Shown in pieces: positions 34,817 to 44,187 of a stretch of DNA of 64,000 nt. Position numbers and translations under genes: made by a program. Numbering within the stretch: position 1 is the first letter of the stretch; each line of letters begins with the position of its first letter. Under the pieces are notes generated by a model. It was given only the letters and a program-made list of their open reading frames with translations, searched no databases and was not told the DNA's origin. Source of the DNA: Alkaliphilus sp. NP8 (lineage in GTDB: Bacteria > Bacillota > Clostridia > Peptostreptococcales > Natronincolaceae); the NCBI GenBank assembly GCA_015978205.1, contig JADWMM010000001.1, positions 199,712 to 263,711 on the forward strand. The letters run 5' to 3'.

Positions 34817-36316
34817 TTATTCCATATAACCTAACCAATTGTGAAATTCTTCTTTTAAATCCTTATTTGTATTACTTTGCATAATTTTATAGAAATCTTC
34901 GGTTGTTGCATTTTTAAATTTATAAGTACCAAAATATTCTCTTAAGCCTTTTATAAAATCATCTTCTCCCATTTCATCTTTAAGTTCTTTTATAAACATA
35001 GCTCCTTTACTATAAACAATACTACTATATTCTAAAGAATTATCAAACTCTTTTAAACTTCTTAAAATCCTCTCATCGTTCTTTGTATTGTTGCTAGAAA
35101 ACTCTTGGTAATTATTTTCTATCATTTTTTCATATATTTCATCCTTAATATGATCACCATATTTTTTTTCAAAGTACATTAATGTTGAATACTCTGTTAA
35201 TGCTTCATCTAACCATGGCTCTATTACTTGATTATTTCCTATTATTCCATACCACCATTGATGAGCTATTTCATGGGCTATTACATATTCTAGAGAAATA
35301 TTAACATTATTTTCATAAAGAGATTTTCCAATAACAACCAAATTAGGATATTCCATTCCTCCTATAAAAAAGTCGCTGGCAACTACTGACAATTGATCGT
35401 ATGGATATTTTCCAAAACTTCTATTAAATATTTTTAAAGCATCCATACTATATTTTAACGATTCTTTTTCTTTCTTTCCATCTATTGTATATGAAATCAC
35501 TTCTGTATCATCTACATTTCCTCTATTAATTGAAAACTTTTGGCTTAGTATAAGTGTAAAATCTCTTACATTATTAGCTTTTATATCATAAATTTTTTTA
35601 TTGCCTTTATTAGATTTTTTTAAAATATTGCCAGTAGTAGCTAATTCATATTCTTTAGGAATACTCATTTTCACATTATATTCTGCTACATCACTATAAA
35701 AAGGATCTCCTATTGCATAATATGGCTCTAGATTCCAGCCATTATTATCATATATAGATAAAATAGGATACCAATTAGCTATATTAACTGTATTTTCACC
35801 GTATCCCATTCGTCCTACAGAGTTAGGAAGCTTAACCTTAAATTCTATATTTATCTTGGTAGCTGTTCCTGACTCTAGCAGTGTTTTAGGCGTTACTCTT
35901 AATGTAGTATCTCCTTCCCCCATTATTTTATAATTTACTTTTTTGCCACCTTCAGTTACACTCAAAATTTCAATACCCCCTTTATCAAATCCATTAGGAT
36001 AAGCTTTTGTCATATTTTTAGATTCAAAGGGAGCAGTTTTGTTACTCTTAAAAGCGTTGGCATATATATGAAAGTATACTTCCTTCATGTTTTTATTTGT
36101 ATTATTTTTATAATATACTTGTTGATTTCCATATATCTCCATGCTTTCTTCGTTAAATTCAGCCTCTATATTATATTGAGAGATTTCATCTGATTTAGTT
36201 ATAGTATTAAATACTCTCTGAGTTTGCCCCATATCCCATATATAATGGATAGACGTTGAAAGTACAAATGCTACTACTATTATTATTAAACTAGAAAATT
36301 TTTTATTTAGTTTCAT
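34817..36316 (-). CDS. M1-family metallopeptidase, membrane anchored
   Basis: Aminopeptidase-type gluzincin of 499 aa with an N-terminal signal-anchor (SSLIIIVVAFVLSTSIHYIW). The M1 domain carries the zinc motif HEIAHQWWYGIIGNNQVIEPWLDEALTEY (HExxH-x18-E, about residue 345) and the substrate motif GGMEYPN (GxMEN variant) near 310. It lacks the long C-terminal ARM-like domain of classical M1 aminopeptidases, as do many clostridial members. Stands alone; ribosome binding site agaggtg. Confidence 0.9.
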   Translation of the reverse strand: MKLNKKFSSLIIIVVAFVLSTSIHYIWDMGQTQRVFNTITKSDEISQYNIEAEFNEESMEIYGNQQVYYKNNTNKNMKEVYFHIYANAFKSNKTAPFESKNMTKAYPNGFDKGGIEILSVTEGGKKVNYKIMGEGDTTLRVTPKTLLESGTATKINIEFKVKLPNSVGRMGYGENTVNIANWYPILSIYDNNGWNLEPYYAIGDPFYSDVAEYNVKMSIPKEYELATTGNILKKSNKGNKKIYDIKANNVRDFTLILSQKFSINRGNVDDTEVISYTIDGKKEKESLKYSMDALKIFNRSFGKYPYDQLSVVASDFFIGGMEYPNLVVIGKSLYENNVNISLEYVIAHEIAHQWWYGIIGNNQVIEPWLDEALTEYSTLMYFEKKYGDHIKDEIYEKMIENNYQEFSSNNTKNDERILRSLKEFDNSLEYSSIVYSKGAMFIKELKDEMGEDDFIKGLREYFGTYKFKNATTEDFYKIMQSNTNKDLKEEFHNWLGYME

Positions 36317-36477
36317 ACTTTACACCTCTCTTAAGGAATTCATTCTAATATTAGATTTTATTACAAAGTTTTGCTTTTATTCCACAAATTCTATTTCAAC
36401 CTTCGAAACAGTAAGGGTTTTTATATGTTATAATTATAGAAATTGATATATGTGCTATATAAAATGGAGTGATAAAT

Positions 36478-37611
36478 ATGAGTTTTATTAAAGGAAATAC
36501 TTCTATAGATTTAGGTGATACACCTGTTGAAAATATCTTTATAGATGTTTATATGCCAATGGCAAATGGTACTTATGTACAAGTCTATTTACTTGGATAT
36601 AAATATTCTCTAGATAATGATCCTAATATGAGCGTAAATAATACTTCTATTGCTAAGCAGCTTAATATTCCTTTGGCCGATGTTCTTGCTGCTTGGGATT
36701 TTTGGGAAAGTAAACATATTATAAAAAAGCACAAGTCAGAAAATGAAGATGAAAATAACTACACTGTTGAGTTTGTTAATTTAAAGCAGCTTTATATTGA
36801 CAATAATTATAAAGCTGTTCGAAATACTTCTAGTAGTAGTGCAGATTCAAACAAAGAGAGTACAACACAAAATAAGCCTAATAGTTATACTTGCTCTCCT
36901 GCGGATTTAGTTGAAGCTAACAAAGTTCCTGAAATTAGGAATATGTTTGTAGACATAACTAAAATTATTGCTAGAGAACTAGCGCCTAATGAAAAAGCAA
37001 AAGTAATAGAGCTTCTTTACAAATACAATATAGATCCTCCTTTAATCGTTGAAGCCTTCAAATATTCTAAAAAACAAAATAAAGTAAGGCACATTTTAAG
37101 TTATTCCTCTGGTATTATTAGAACCTGGTATGATAAAGGAATTTTTTCTGTAGAACAATTGCAGGAATACCTTCTTAAACAAGGTGAAAGGTACGGTTTA
37201 TATAGCAGAGTATTTAAAGCGTTAGGTTTTGGATCTAGACAAGCATCTGAAGCGGAAATGAAAATTATGGATAGCTGGGTAGATAAATTCAAATTTGATA
37301 TAGATGTTATTTTAGCCGCATGTACAAGTTCTAGTAAAACAGCTAATCCTAGTATTAATTATATTAATGGTATATTAAAAAATTGGCATGAAAAAGGTGT
37401 TAAGCAGGTCTCTGACATAGACAGATTAGATCAAAAACCAAAGGATACTAATTCATATATTAAGAATAAATCTGTTAACTCAACCCAGACTTCATCTAAA
37501 ATAAAAACTAAGTTTCATCTTTCAAAAAGTCGTGGTGATAAATATACTGCTGATGAGCTAGAAAAACTTATACTAAATAATCAAAAACAAAAATTAAATA
37601 AAAAAGAATAA
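36478..37611 (+). CDS. DnaD-domain replication protein
   Basis: Replication-initiation/primosome-like protein of 377 aa with an N-terminal winged helix (VYMPMANGTYVQVYLLGYKYS...NNTSIAKQLNIPLADVLAAWDFWES) and two DnaB_2/DnaD C-terminal domains (about 155-225 and 235-310; YKYNIDPPLIVEAFKYS, DKFKFDIDVILAACTSSSK). Helps remodel DNA and recruit the helicase loader encoded just downstream. The start is the Met placed 9 nt after TGGAG, three codons inside the ORF. Confidence 0.92.
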   Translation: MSFIKGNTSIDLGDTPVENIFIDVYMPMANGTYVQVYLLGYKYSLDNDPNMSVNNTSIAKQLNIPLADVLAAWDFWESKHIIKKHKSENEDENNYTVEFVNLKQLYIDNNYKAVRNTSSSSADSNKESTTQNKPNSYTCSPADLVEANKVPEIRNMFVDITKIIARELAPNEKAKVIELLYKYNIDPPLIVEAFKYSKKQNKVRHILSYSSGIIRTWYDKGIFSVEQLQEYLLKQGERYGLYSRVFKALGFGSRQASEAEMKIMDSWVDKFKFDIDVILAACTSSSKTANPSINYINGILKNWHEKGVKQVSDIDRLDQKPKDTNSYIKNKSVNSTQTSSKIKTKFHLSKSRGDKYTADELEKLILNNQKQKLNKKE

Positions 37612-37631
37612 GTATATGGGAGGTGAAATAT

Positions 37632-38618
37632 ATGATAAATAAATATATACATGAAATTTTAAGAGACTATGAAAATAAAAGAGATAGGGCTAAAGCATTT
37701 AGAGAAAAGCGTGTTCAAGAGGTTTATGATAAAATTCCATCTATAAAAAAGATTGATAAAGAACTTCATAAAACAGGTATAGCTATTTCGAAAGCTTTAA
37801 TAAATGGTGTTGATGATCCACAAAAAACTATTGATGATTTTAAATTAAAATTAGAAGAATTAAAGAGAGAACGAGCTATTTTATTAACTGAAAACAATGT
37901 ACCTCTACATTATTTAGATATTAATTATTACTGTAACAACTGTAACGACACTGGATTTTTACCTAGTGGCCAAAAATGTAGATGTTTTAAACAACAGCTT
38001 ATTAATAAAGCCTATGATATGTCTAATTTATCTAATGTATTAGAAAAGGAAAATTTTAAGTTTTTTAATTTGGATCTATTTTCAAGTGAATCATTTGAAG
38101 GCGAGTCAATAACTCCTAAAGAAAATATGATGAATATACTTAATGTTTGTGAAGGATTTGTATTTAATTTCGATGAAGATAATGAAGAAAACTTATTGTT
38201 TTATGGAGAAACTGGTTTAGGAAAAACTTTTTTAACTAATTGTATAGCAAAATCCCTTTTAGATAAAGAAAAAATAGTAATTTATCAAACTTCATTTAAA
38301 TTGCTTGAAATACTAGAAGATCTTAGATTTAGAAGTAGCAAAGATAGTAATAATAAAGAAAAATATAATCTTTTATTTGAAGCAGATTTATTAATAATAG
38401 ATGATCTTGGTACAGAGATGACTAATACTTTTACAAATAGTGAGATTTTCAATATTATTAATAGTCGCCTTTTATCTAATAAAAAAACCATAGTTTCTAC
38501 AAATCTTTCACCTAAAGAAATGATGGATCGTTATGATGACCGTATTTTCTCACGTTTATTTTCGAAGTTTACGGTACTCCATTTCTTTGGTAAAGACTTA
38601 AGATGGGAAACACAGTAA
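37632..38618 (+). CDS. DnaC/DnaI-like helicase loader ATPase
   Basis: AAA+ ATPase of 328 aa that loads the replicative helicase. The N-terminal helical region is followed by a zinc-binding knuckle (NNCNDTGFLPSGQKCRCF, near 100) and the ATPase core with Walker A GETGLGKTFLT, Walker B LLIIDDLGTEM and sensor FSTNLSPKEM-type sequence. Pairs with the upstream dnaD-like gene, 20 bp apart, as a two-gene operon. dnaB lies about 2 kb away on the other strand. The start is the ATG 8 nt after GGAGG. Confidence 0.93.
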   Translation: MINKYIHEILRDYENKRDRAKAFREKRVQEVYDKIPSIKKIDKELHKTGIAISKALINGVDDPQKTIDDFKLKLEELKRERAILLTENNVPLHYLDINYYCNNCNDTGFLPSGQKCRCFKQQLINKAYDMSNLSNVLEKENFKFFNLDLFSSESFEGESITPKENMMNILNVCEGFVFNFDEDNEENLLFYGETGLGKTFLTNCIAKSLLDKEKIVIYQTSFKLLEILEDLRFRSSKDSNNKEKYNLLFEADLLIIDDLGTEMTNTFTNSEIFNIINSRLLSNKKTIVSTNLSPKEMMDRYDDRIFSRLFSKFTVLHFFGKDLRWETQ

Positions 38619-38623
38619 AATAA

Positions 38624-38662
38624 AAACAACCTTTACTTTTTAACAAAGTAAAGGTTGTTTTT
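38624..38662 (+). terminator. intrinsic terminator
   Basis: Perfect hairpin acaacctttacttt-ttaac-aaagtaaaggttgt followed by TTTTTT, directly after the DnaC-like gene. The A-rich left arm lets it also serve the minus-strand tRNA transcript. Confidence 0.9.
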
Positions 38663-38666
38663 TATT

Positions 38667-38741
38667 TGGTGACTCCTAGGGGAATCGAACCCCTGTTACC
38701 GCCGTGAAAGGGCGGTGTCTTAACCGCTTGACCAAGGAGCC
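38667..38741 (-). tRNA. tRNA-Glu (TTC anticodon), CCA encoded
   Basis: Minus strand starts GGCTCCTTGGTCAAGCGG and ends AGGAGTCACCA. The acceptor stem (GGCTCCT/AGGAGTC), anticodon loop CTTTCAC and T arm GGGGTTCGATTCCCC fold normally. The CCA is encoded. Confidence 0.95.
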
Positions 38742-38795
38742 ATAACAGCAATTCTCAGTATGCTTAAAACTAAGAATCACCGTTTATAAGTTTAA

Positions 38796-38871
38796 TGGTG
38801 ACCCATCCGCGACTCGAACGCGGGACACCCTGATTAAAAGTCAGGTGCTCTGCCAACTGAGCTAATGGGTC
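38796..38871 (-). tRNA. tRNA-Lys (TTT anticodon), CCA encoded
   Basis: Minus strand starts GACCCATTAGCTCAGTTGG and ends ATGGGTCACCA. The acceptor stem pairs perfectly, the anticodon loop is CTTTTAA and the T loop GTTCGAGTC is standard. Cotranscribed with tRNA-Glu, 54 bp apart. Confidence 0.95.
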
Positions 38872-39020
38872 GTGCTCTTGCCACAGTTATATATTCTAAC
38901 TAAAAATTTAAGGTCTGTCAACATATTTCTTCAAATTTTTTATTATTTTTCTATATAATAATAAATTATAGTTTATTACATTAAAAATCTCTTTACTTAT
39001 TAACTAATATAATTAAAAAA

Positions 39021-39052
39021 ATAAAAATCTAGGTTATAACCTAGATTTTTAT
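39021..39052. terminator. intrinsic terminator after the DUF1858 selenoprotein gene
   Basis: Perfect palindrome aaaaatctaggtt-ata-acctagattttt with flanking A/T tracts, between the tRNA promoter region and the DUF1858 stop codon. Serves the minus-strand gene and may be bidirectional. Confidence 0.85.
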
Positions 39053-39063
39053 TTTTAATTATA

Positions 39064-39267
39064 TTATTTTGAATTTAAATGTTCATTTATTTCTTTAATT
39101 AAAACATCTACATCAATACCATGAACTCTTCCTGCATCACCGATGCTTTCCATTGTAGCACCTGGTCATCCAAGACAGTGAAGTCCATGTCTCATAAAAA
39201 TAGAAGCAAGTTCTTGATCCATTTGTAAAACTTGCATTATTGTCATATCTTTTGTTACAGTAGTCAT
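39064..39267 (-). CDS. DUF1858 redox protein, probable selenoprotein (CxxU)
   Basis: Protein of 67 aa missed by the ORF track because of an in-frame TGA at codon 34. The frame reads MTTVTKDMTIMQVLQMDQELASIFMRHGLHCLG-U-PGATMESIGDAGRVHGIDVDVLIKEINEHLN, a complete DUF1858 (hybrid-cluster-protein-associated redox disulfide) domain. The TGA replaces the second Cys of the family's conserved CxxCP motif, giving CLGU. A hairpin suited to a bacterial SECIS follows the TGA. Ribosome binding site AGGAGG, 7 nt before ATG. Selenocysteine insertion is inferred; the alternative is a nonsense mutation, but everything else is intact. Confidence 0.8.
39139..39166 (-). promoter_or_regulatory. possible bacterial SECIS element
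   Basis: Right after the in-frame TGA, the minus strand can fold as ACC-agg-TGCT-acaatggaa-AGCA-tc-GGT. The apical loop, with a GG, lies about 10-18 nt downstream of UGA, close to the spacing expected for bSECIS. Confidence 0.5.
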
Positions 39268-39432
39268 TATATTTCCTCCTTTGGTAAATTTGTGATTCCT
39301 ATAATATTACCATATTTTTTAACATATTTCCATTATAGATATAATTATTCATATTTATCAACAAATCTACCCACATTTTCATATTTTTATTTTTTATTGA
39401 AGAATCCACATATTTATGGATTATTTTAAATA

Positions 39433-39534
39433 TTATCCACAAAATCAACACTTTATACACACTTGTTCGGTGGATAATGTGGATAAAGTTGTCTTTTATC
39501 AATAAAATTTGTTAAATTTTCATACTTATTCACA
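39433..39534. other. DnaA-box cluster
   Basis: Within the 316-bp gene-free stretch 39268-39583 there are four exact matches to TTATNCACA: TTATCCACA (39433), TTATACACA (39453), TTATCCACA on the minus strand (39478-39486) and TTATTCACA (39526). One-mismatch copies lie at 39356 and 39469. The flanks are very AT-rich. It sits between the DUF1858 and GNAT genes and beside dnaD/dnaC-like and dnaB genes. It may titrate DnaA or regulate neighbours. As primary oriC it is doubtful because genes on both sides run mainly on the minus strand. Confidence 0.65.
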
Positions 39535-39583
39535 GATTAATAGTAAAATTACTGCTATTTTATATTTCTCCATGAACCTAGTC

Positions 39584-40204
39584 TTAATTTATATTTTTAT
39601 AGTACATATCTTTTGTAATTACCATATTTATATACTTACATTTTAATTTTTTTCCTTCTTGAATGAAAAATTGCCTATATGGAATAAAATAATCATTTTT
39701 AAAAATAGCAACACTTTGATCTTCAAATTCTTCAATTACTATTTTTTTTGGTTTAAAACCACATTTTTGGTAGCATCTTTGAGCTCTTTTGTTAAAAATA
39801 GCTACTTTTAAATATAAAGCTTTCATTTTTAACACATTAAAATAATATTCTAAAAAAGCGTTTAATGCGTCAGTTCCATAACCTTCAGATATATAACTGG
39901 GATCAAACACTATTCCTAATTCACTAACTTTTCTTATCCATCTTATATCTCTAAGTGAAATATACCCTACTAGCTGGTTAGATAAATTAAATACTACAAA
40001 GCACTTTTTTGAAAAAGGTACTGTTTTATTTTTATACCAGTAATCTCTTTCAGTTTTACTCATATATTGAACATTATATCCATAAAACAAAGGATCTTTA
40101 TGTTTTCCCCAATTTTGTATGATATCAACATGTTTTCTTTCAAGCTTTTCAATATATGTTTTTTCCCCCACTGCAACTACTGCACTATTATTTATAGTTA
40201 CCAT
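39584..40204 (-). CDS. GNAT-family N-acetyltransferase
   Basis: Acetyl-CoA-dependent acetyltransferase of 206 aa. The GNAT fold is recognised from YIEKLERKHVDIIQNWGKHKDP at the N-terminus, VSELGIVFDPSYISEGYGTDALNAFLEYYF (motif A with SEGYGTDAL for CoA binding) and NKRAQRCYQKCGFKP (motif B), the RimJ/RimL-like subgroup. Substrate unknown. The gene lies 32 bp after dnaB on the same strand. Confidence 0.88.
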   Translation of the reverse strand: MVTINNSAVVAVGEKTYIEKLERKHVDIIQNWGKHKDPLFYGYNVQYMSKTERDYWYKNKTVPFSKKCFVVFNLSNQLVGYISLRDIRWIRKVSELGIVFDPSYISEGYGTDALNAFLEYYFNVLKMKALYLKVAIFNKRAQRCYQKCGFKPKKIVIEEFEDQSVAIFKNDYFIPYRQFFIQEGKKLKCKYINMVITKDMYYKNIN

Positions 40205-40236
40205 GTATTATCCCCCACCATAAAATGTAATTCTAA

Positions 40237-41580
40237 TTATGCGTCTCTATATTTTTCATAATCTAAAAATCTTTGATATTGACCTAACCAAAGTAAATCA
40301 ACAGCTCCAGTTTCACCATGACGGTGTTTTGCAACTATTACCTCACCAATATTTTTTTTATCACTATCAGGGTGATAATATTCATCACGATATAAAAACA
40401 TTACAAGGTCTGCATCCTGTTCTATTGCCCCAGATTCTCTAAGGTCTGACAAAATAGGTCTATGGTCTGCTCTAAGTTCTGGAGCACGAGATAACTGAGA
40501 TAAAGCTATTACTGGACAATCTAGCTCTTTAGCCATTATTTTTAAGTTTCTCGAAATAGATGATATTTCCTGTTGTCTACTTTCAGTTCTTCCATCGCCT
40601 TCCATTAACTGCAAATAATCTATTAAAACTAGATCTAATCCTTTTTCCATTTTAAGTCTTCTACATTTAGATCTCATTTCAGCCACAGTGACACCTGGTG
40701 TATCATCAAAATGTATTTGAGCTTGAGATAACGGAGCCATAGCATTAGCTATTTTAGCCCATTCTTCTTCATTTAAGTTACCTACTTGTATTTTACTTAA
40801 GTCTACCATTGCCTCAGATGCTAACATTCTTAGCATTAATTGCTCCTTTGACATCTCTAAACTAAAAATAGCTACAGAAGCACCAGCTTTTATAGCAGCA
40901 TTTTGGGCTAAATTCAGTGAAAATGCAGACTTACCCATAGCTGGTCTAGCTGCTACTAAAATTAAGTCGGTTTTATGAAAACCACTTAATTTTTTATCTA
41001 AATCCATAAATCCAGTAGTTAACCCTGTAATAGGTTTTTTATTTTCATATAAATCTTCTATTCTATCAAAAGTATCTGATAAAACCTCTCTTATTGGGGA
41101 AAACCCTTCATTAGATCTATCTTGTGAAATATCATATATACTTTTTTGCGCTTGTTCTATTACATCTAAAACTTCTACATCACTACTATAGCCTAATTGA
41201 ATTATATCCTTAGAAGATTTAATAAGCTTTCTAAGTAATGATTTTCTTTCAACTATTTCTGCATAGTAACGAACATTTGAAGTAATAGGAACACCAGAAG
41301 CTAAGCTAGTTAAATAAGGAATTCCACCTATAGCTTCTAATATTTCTTTTTTCTTTAGTTCTTCAGTTAAAGTAACTAAATCTACAGGTTCATTTCTATT
41401 AAATAGATCATATATAGCCTCGAATATTTCTTTATGAGCTTCTTTATAAAAATCTGATCCCTTTAAAACTTCTAAAGCTACTATAATAGCTTCTCTGTCT
41501 AGTAGCATAGATCCTAAAACGGATTGTTCGGCTTCTATACTGTTAGGGGGTACTTTATTAATTAAGTTTAAATCTTCCAT
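40237..41580 (-). CDS. dnaB: replicative DNA helicase DnaB
   Basis: Hexameric replicative helicase (447 aa; called DnaC in B. subtilis). The N-terminal DnaB_N domain (IEAEQSVLGSMLLDREAI, residues 13-115) is followed by the RecA-like ATPase with Walker A AARPAMGKSAFSLNLA, Walker B LVLIDYLQLM and the C-terminal RESGAIEQDADLVMFLYRDE. Lies 124 bp after rplI with a terminator in between, in the conserved gdpP-rplI-dnaB order. Ribosome binding site aggaggaa. Confidence 0.97.
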   Translation of the reverse strand: MEDLNLINKVPPNSIEAEQSVLGSMLLDREAIIVALEVLKGSDFYKEAHKEIFEAIYDLFNRNEPVDLVTLTEELKKKEILEAIGGIPYLTSLASGVPITSNVRYYAEIVERKSLLRKLIKSSKDIIQLGYSSDVEVLDVIEQAQKSIYDISQDRSNEGFSPIREVLSDTFDRIEDLYENKKPITGLTTGFMDLDKKLSGFHKTDLILVAARPAMGKSAFSLNLAQNAAIKAGASVAIFSLEMSKEQLMLRMLASEAMVDLSKIQVGNLNEEEWAKIANAMAPLSQAQIHFDDTPGVTVAEMRSKCRRLKMEKGLDLVLIDYLQLMEGDGRTESRQQEISSISRNLKIMAKELDCPVIALSQLSRAPELRADHRPILSDLRESGAIEQDADLVMFLYRDEYYHPDSDKKNIGEVIVAKHRHGETGAVDLLWLGQYQRFLDYEKYRDA

Positions 41581-41637
41581 AATTTCCTCCTAAGCTATTA
41601 CCTTTAACTACGAGTTGTACTAGATTAATTATAGCAC

Positions 41638-41668
41638 AAAAGGATTGGTATTTTACCAATCCTTTTAA
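41638..41668 (-). terminator. intrinsic terminator after rplI
   Basis: Minus-strand aaaaggattggtaaaataccaatcctttt, a perfect 13-bp stem with a 3-4 nt loop and T-rich flank, between rplI and dnaB. Confidence 0.85.
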
Positions 41669-41704
41669 CATTATATAACAAAATATATTTTTCTAAAACA
41701 ATAC

Positions 41705-42151
41705 TTATGCTTCTTTTATATTTACTTTTAACTTTCCAACAACACCTGCTTGGATTTTAATTTCAACATATCTTGAACCCAGTTCTCTAATTGGTTCTTG
41801 TAGAACTATTTTTCTTTTATCTACTTTTATTTTATATTGCTTTTTAAGTTGTTCAGCTAAATCCTTAGATGTTACAGATCCAAATAATCTTCCGCCATCT
41901 CCTGCTTTTGCAGTTATTTCTATAGGGGAATTCTCTAATTTTTTTGCAAGAGCTTTTGCTTCTTCTAGTTCTTGTTTTTCTTTTAATTTTTGAGAAGTCT
42001 TTTTCTCTTTTAATGTTTTCATATTACCTTCTGTTGCTTCAACTGCTAATCCTTTAGGGAATAGAAAGTTTCTTGCATATCCATCGCTTGCATTTGCTGT
42101 TTCACCTTTTTTACCTAAACCTTTTACATCTTTTGATAAAATTACTTTCAT
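41705..42151 (-). CDS. rplI: 50S ribosomal protein L9
   Basis: Ribosomal protein L9 of 148 aa. The N-terminal domain [40 protein letters not shown] is diagnostic; the long connecting helix ([24 protein letters not shown]) and the C-terminal domain ([19 protein letters not shown]) complete it. Its ATG overlaps the gdpP stop by 4 bp, so translation is coupled. Confidence 0.98.
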   Translation of the reverse strand: MKVILSKDVKGLGKKGETANASDGYARNFLFPKGLAVEATEGNMKTLKEKKTSQKLKEKQELEEAKALAKKLENSPIEITAKAGDGGRLFGSVTSKDLAEQLKKQYKIKVDKRKIVLQEPIRELGSRYVEIKIQAGVVGKLKVNIKEA

Positions 42152-44160
42152 TCTTCTTCTCCCTCCTCAAAATATTCTTCAATTGATTTTTCTAGTTTAT
42201 CTATTGCTTCCTCCATGGTAGTATTTTCTAGTTGAGCTCCAGCCAATGTCATATGACCGCCTCCACCTAGCTTTTCTAAAATAACCTGAACATTAATATC
42301 TCCCATAGAGCGTCCACTTATAAAAATCATTGTATCATCTTTTTTTCCTAAAACAAAGGATGCTGTAATTCCTCTTGCTGTTAATAATTCGTCTGCAGCT
42401 TGAGCTGCAACAAGATTTGTAGACTTAAAATCTGATTCTACAGCTGAAATAGCTATAGTTTGATAAATTATCCTTGCATTTTTTATAACTTCTGCCTTAG
42501 CTGTAATCGTGTCAAAATCGTCCTCAAATAACTGTTTTACTGAAGTTGTATCAGCACCTGCACGCCTTAATAGGGACGCTGCCTCAAATGTTCTTACACC
42601 TGTTTTAAATGTAAAGTTTTTAGTATCTACTGCAATACCGGCAAGTAGTGCTTCGGCTTCCACTTTAGGTATATTTATTTTTTCATCCATATAACTTAAA
42701 ATTTCTGTCACTAGCTCACATGTAGATGAAGCATAGGTTTCATGATAAGTTAACACAGTATCTTCAATAAACTCTGTACCTCTTCTATGATGGTCTATAA
42801 CAACTATCTTATCCATTATATTTAATAGTTCTGGACATTCTGTAAAATTAGGTCTTTGAGTATCTACTACTACAAGTAACGATGTTCTATCAGCTTTTTG
42901 CTTTGCTTCTTCACAGTTTATTATTGTATCTTCATATCCTTCAATATCATTTATTCTCTTAAGTAATCCTTCAATAGATGGGTTAGGTCCATTTAAAACA
43001 ACATAGGCTTCTTTATTTCTATTTTTAGCTGCACGGTATACACCAAAAGCAGCTCCTAATGCATCTAAATCTGAATTTTTATGTCCCATAACGATAATGT
43101 TTGAAGATTGATCTATAAGTTCACGTAAAGCATGTGATATTACCCTTGCCTTTACTTTAGTTCTTTTTTCTACTGCCTTTGCCTTACCGCCATAAAAACT
43201 AATTTTATCTTTTTTCTTTACAGCTATCTGATCTCCACCTCTACCTAGTGCTAGATCTTTAGCTCCATTAGCAAAGTCACAGTTTTCTGAAGGAGTTTCT
43301 CCATAAGCTCCTATACCTATACTTAATGTGATAGGCATATTATTTCCTGTATCTATTTCTCGTATTTCATCTATTATATCAAACTTTTTAGCTTCTAATA
43401 CTTCTAAATACTTCTGTTGAAAAACAACTACAAATTTATCTTTAGCATATTTGCGTATTAATCCATTAATCTGACCAGTCCATAGATTTAGCTTATGCTC
43501 TATCTCAGCAGAAACTAATGGCCTTTTTAGCTCTTCTGTGCCCTGCATAACATCGTCATAGTTATCCACCTGCATAAGACCTACTACCATTTGTTCTTCT
43601 TTATATTTTTTATTTAATTCTTCGTATTTTGTAATCTCTATCCAGTAAAGCATTATAATATAACTTGATGTATGTCCCTTTGGCAACTTAACAATATTAT
43701 GCGCAACTTTAAAATATCTATCGTTAATATTTACTACAGTTGGAAAGTCATTTTCACTCTGCAATACATTTTTTAGCTGAAAATCTGGAATAACATCCTG
43801 AATATCCTTCTCTAGTAAATCTTTAGTTTCTGTAACTTCTAAAAATTTAGGGTTATACCAAGTTATAGTTCCATCGAATTCAACTATGGTTAATGGAATA
43901 GGTAAATTTAAAACTGCATATTTAGTTGCTGAATCAATATCAGAAGACAACCCTTCAATATACTTAGTCCATTCTTCACGTCTAATATTACTTATTTTTA
44001 AGTTATAATAAATTAGATATGCTAACAAAAATATTCCTAATACACTTATTGCTTTATTATAATAAGATATTAAAAGTATGAATACAAATATTATAATAAG
44101 ATATATTCTTGTGTCTGGGACTAGCATTCTTGCTATTTTACTATTTTTTATACTTTTCAT
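42148..44160 (-). CDS. gdpP: cyclic-di-AMP phosphodiesterase GdpP
   Basis: Membrane phosphodiesterase of 670 aa that hydrolyses c-di-AMP. Two N-terminal helices (about 13-52), a PAS domain (~75-150), a degenerate GGDEF domain (~175-300) and the catalytic DHH/DHHA1 module (~340-660) follow in the usual order. DHH motifs: [26 protein letters not shown] and [17 protein letters not shown]1 [12 protein letters not shown]. It lies between yybS and rplI as in most Firmicutes and should set c-di-AMP levels for osmotic and cell-wall control. Confidence 0.96.
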   Translation of the reverse strand: MKSIKNSKIARMLVPDTRIYLIIIFVFILLISYYNKAISVLGIFLLAYLIYYNLKISNIRREEWTKYIEGLSSDIDSATKYAVLNLPIPLTIVEFDGTITWYNPKFLEVTETKDLLEKDIQDVIPDFQLKNVLQSENDFPTVVNINDRYFKVAHNIVKLPKGHTSSYIIMLYWIEITKYEELNKKYKEEQMVVGLMQVDNYDDVMQGTEELKRPLVSAEIEHKLNLWTGQINGLIRKYAKDKFVVVFQQKYLEVLEAKKFDIIDEIREIDTGNNMPITLSIGIGAYGETPSENCDFANGAKDLALGRGGDQIAVKKKDKISFYGGKAKAVEKRTKVKARVISHALRELIDQSSNIIVMGHKNSDLDALGAAFGVYRAAKNRNKEAYVVLNGPNPSIEGLLKRINDIEGYEDTIINCEEAKQKADRTSLLVVVDTQRPNFTECPELLNIMDKIVVIDHHRRGTEFIEDTVLTYHETYASSTCELVTEILSYMDEKINIPKVEAEALLAGIAVDTKNFTFKTGVRTFEAASLLRRAGADTTSVKQLFEDDFDTITAKAEVIKNARIIYQTIAISAVESDFKSTNLVAAQAADELLTARGITASFVLGKKDDTMIFISGRSMGDINVQVILEKLGGGGHMTLAGAQLENTTMEEAIDKLEKSIEEYFEEGEEE

Positions 44161-44187
44161 ACTTAGCCTCCTAAGTCTTTAGAGCTA

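Noticed and set aside
39350-39540. DnaA-box cluster as the primary oriC
   Set aside because: Nearly all genes on both sides run on the minus strand, whereas a replication origin normally divides coding strands; no dnaA, dnaN or rpmH is in view. Kept only as a DnaA-box cluster.
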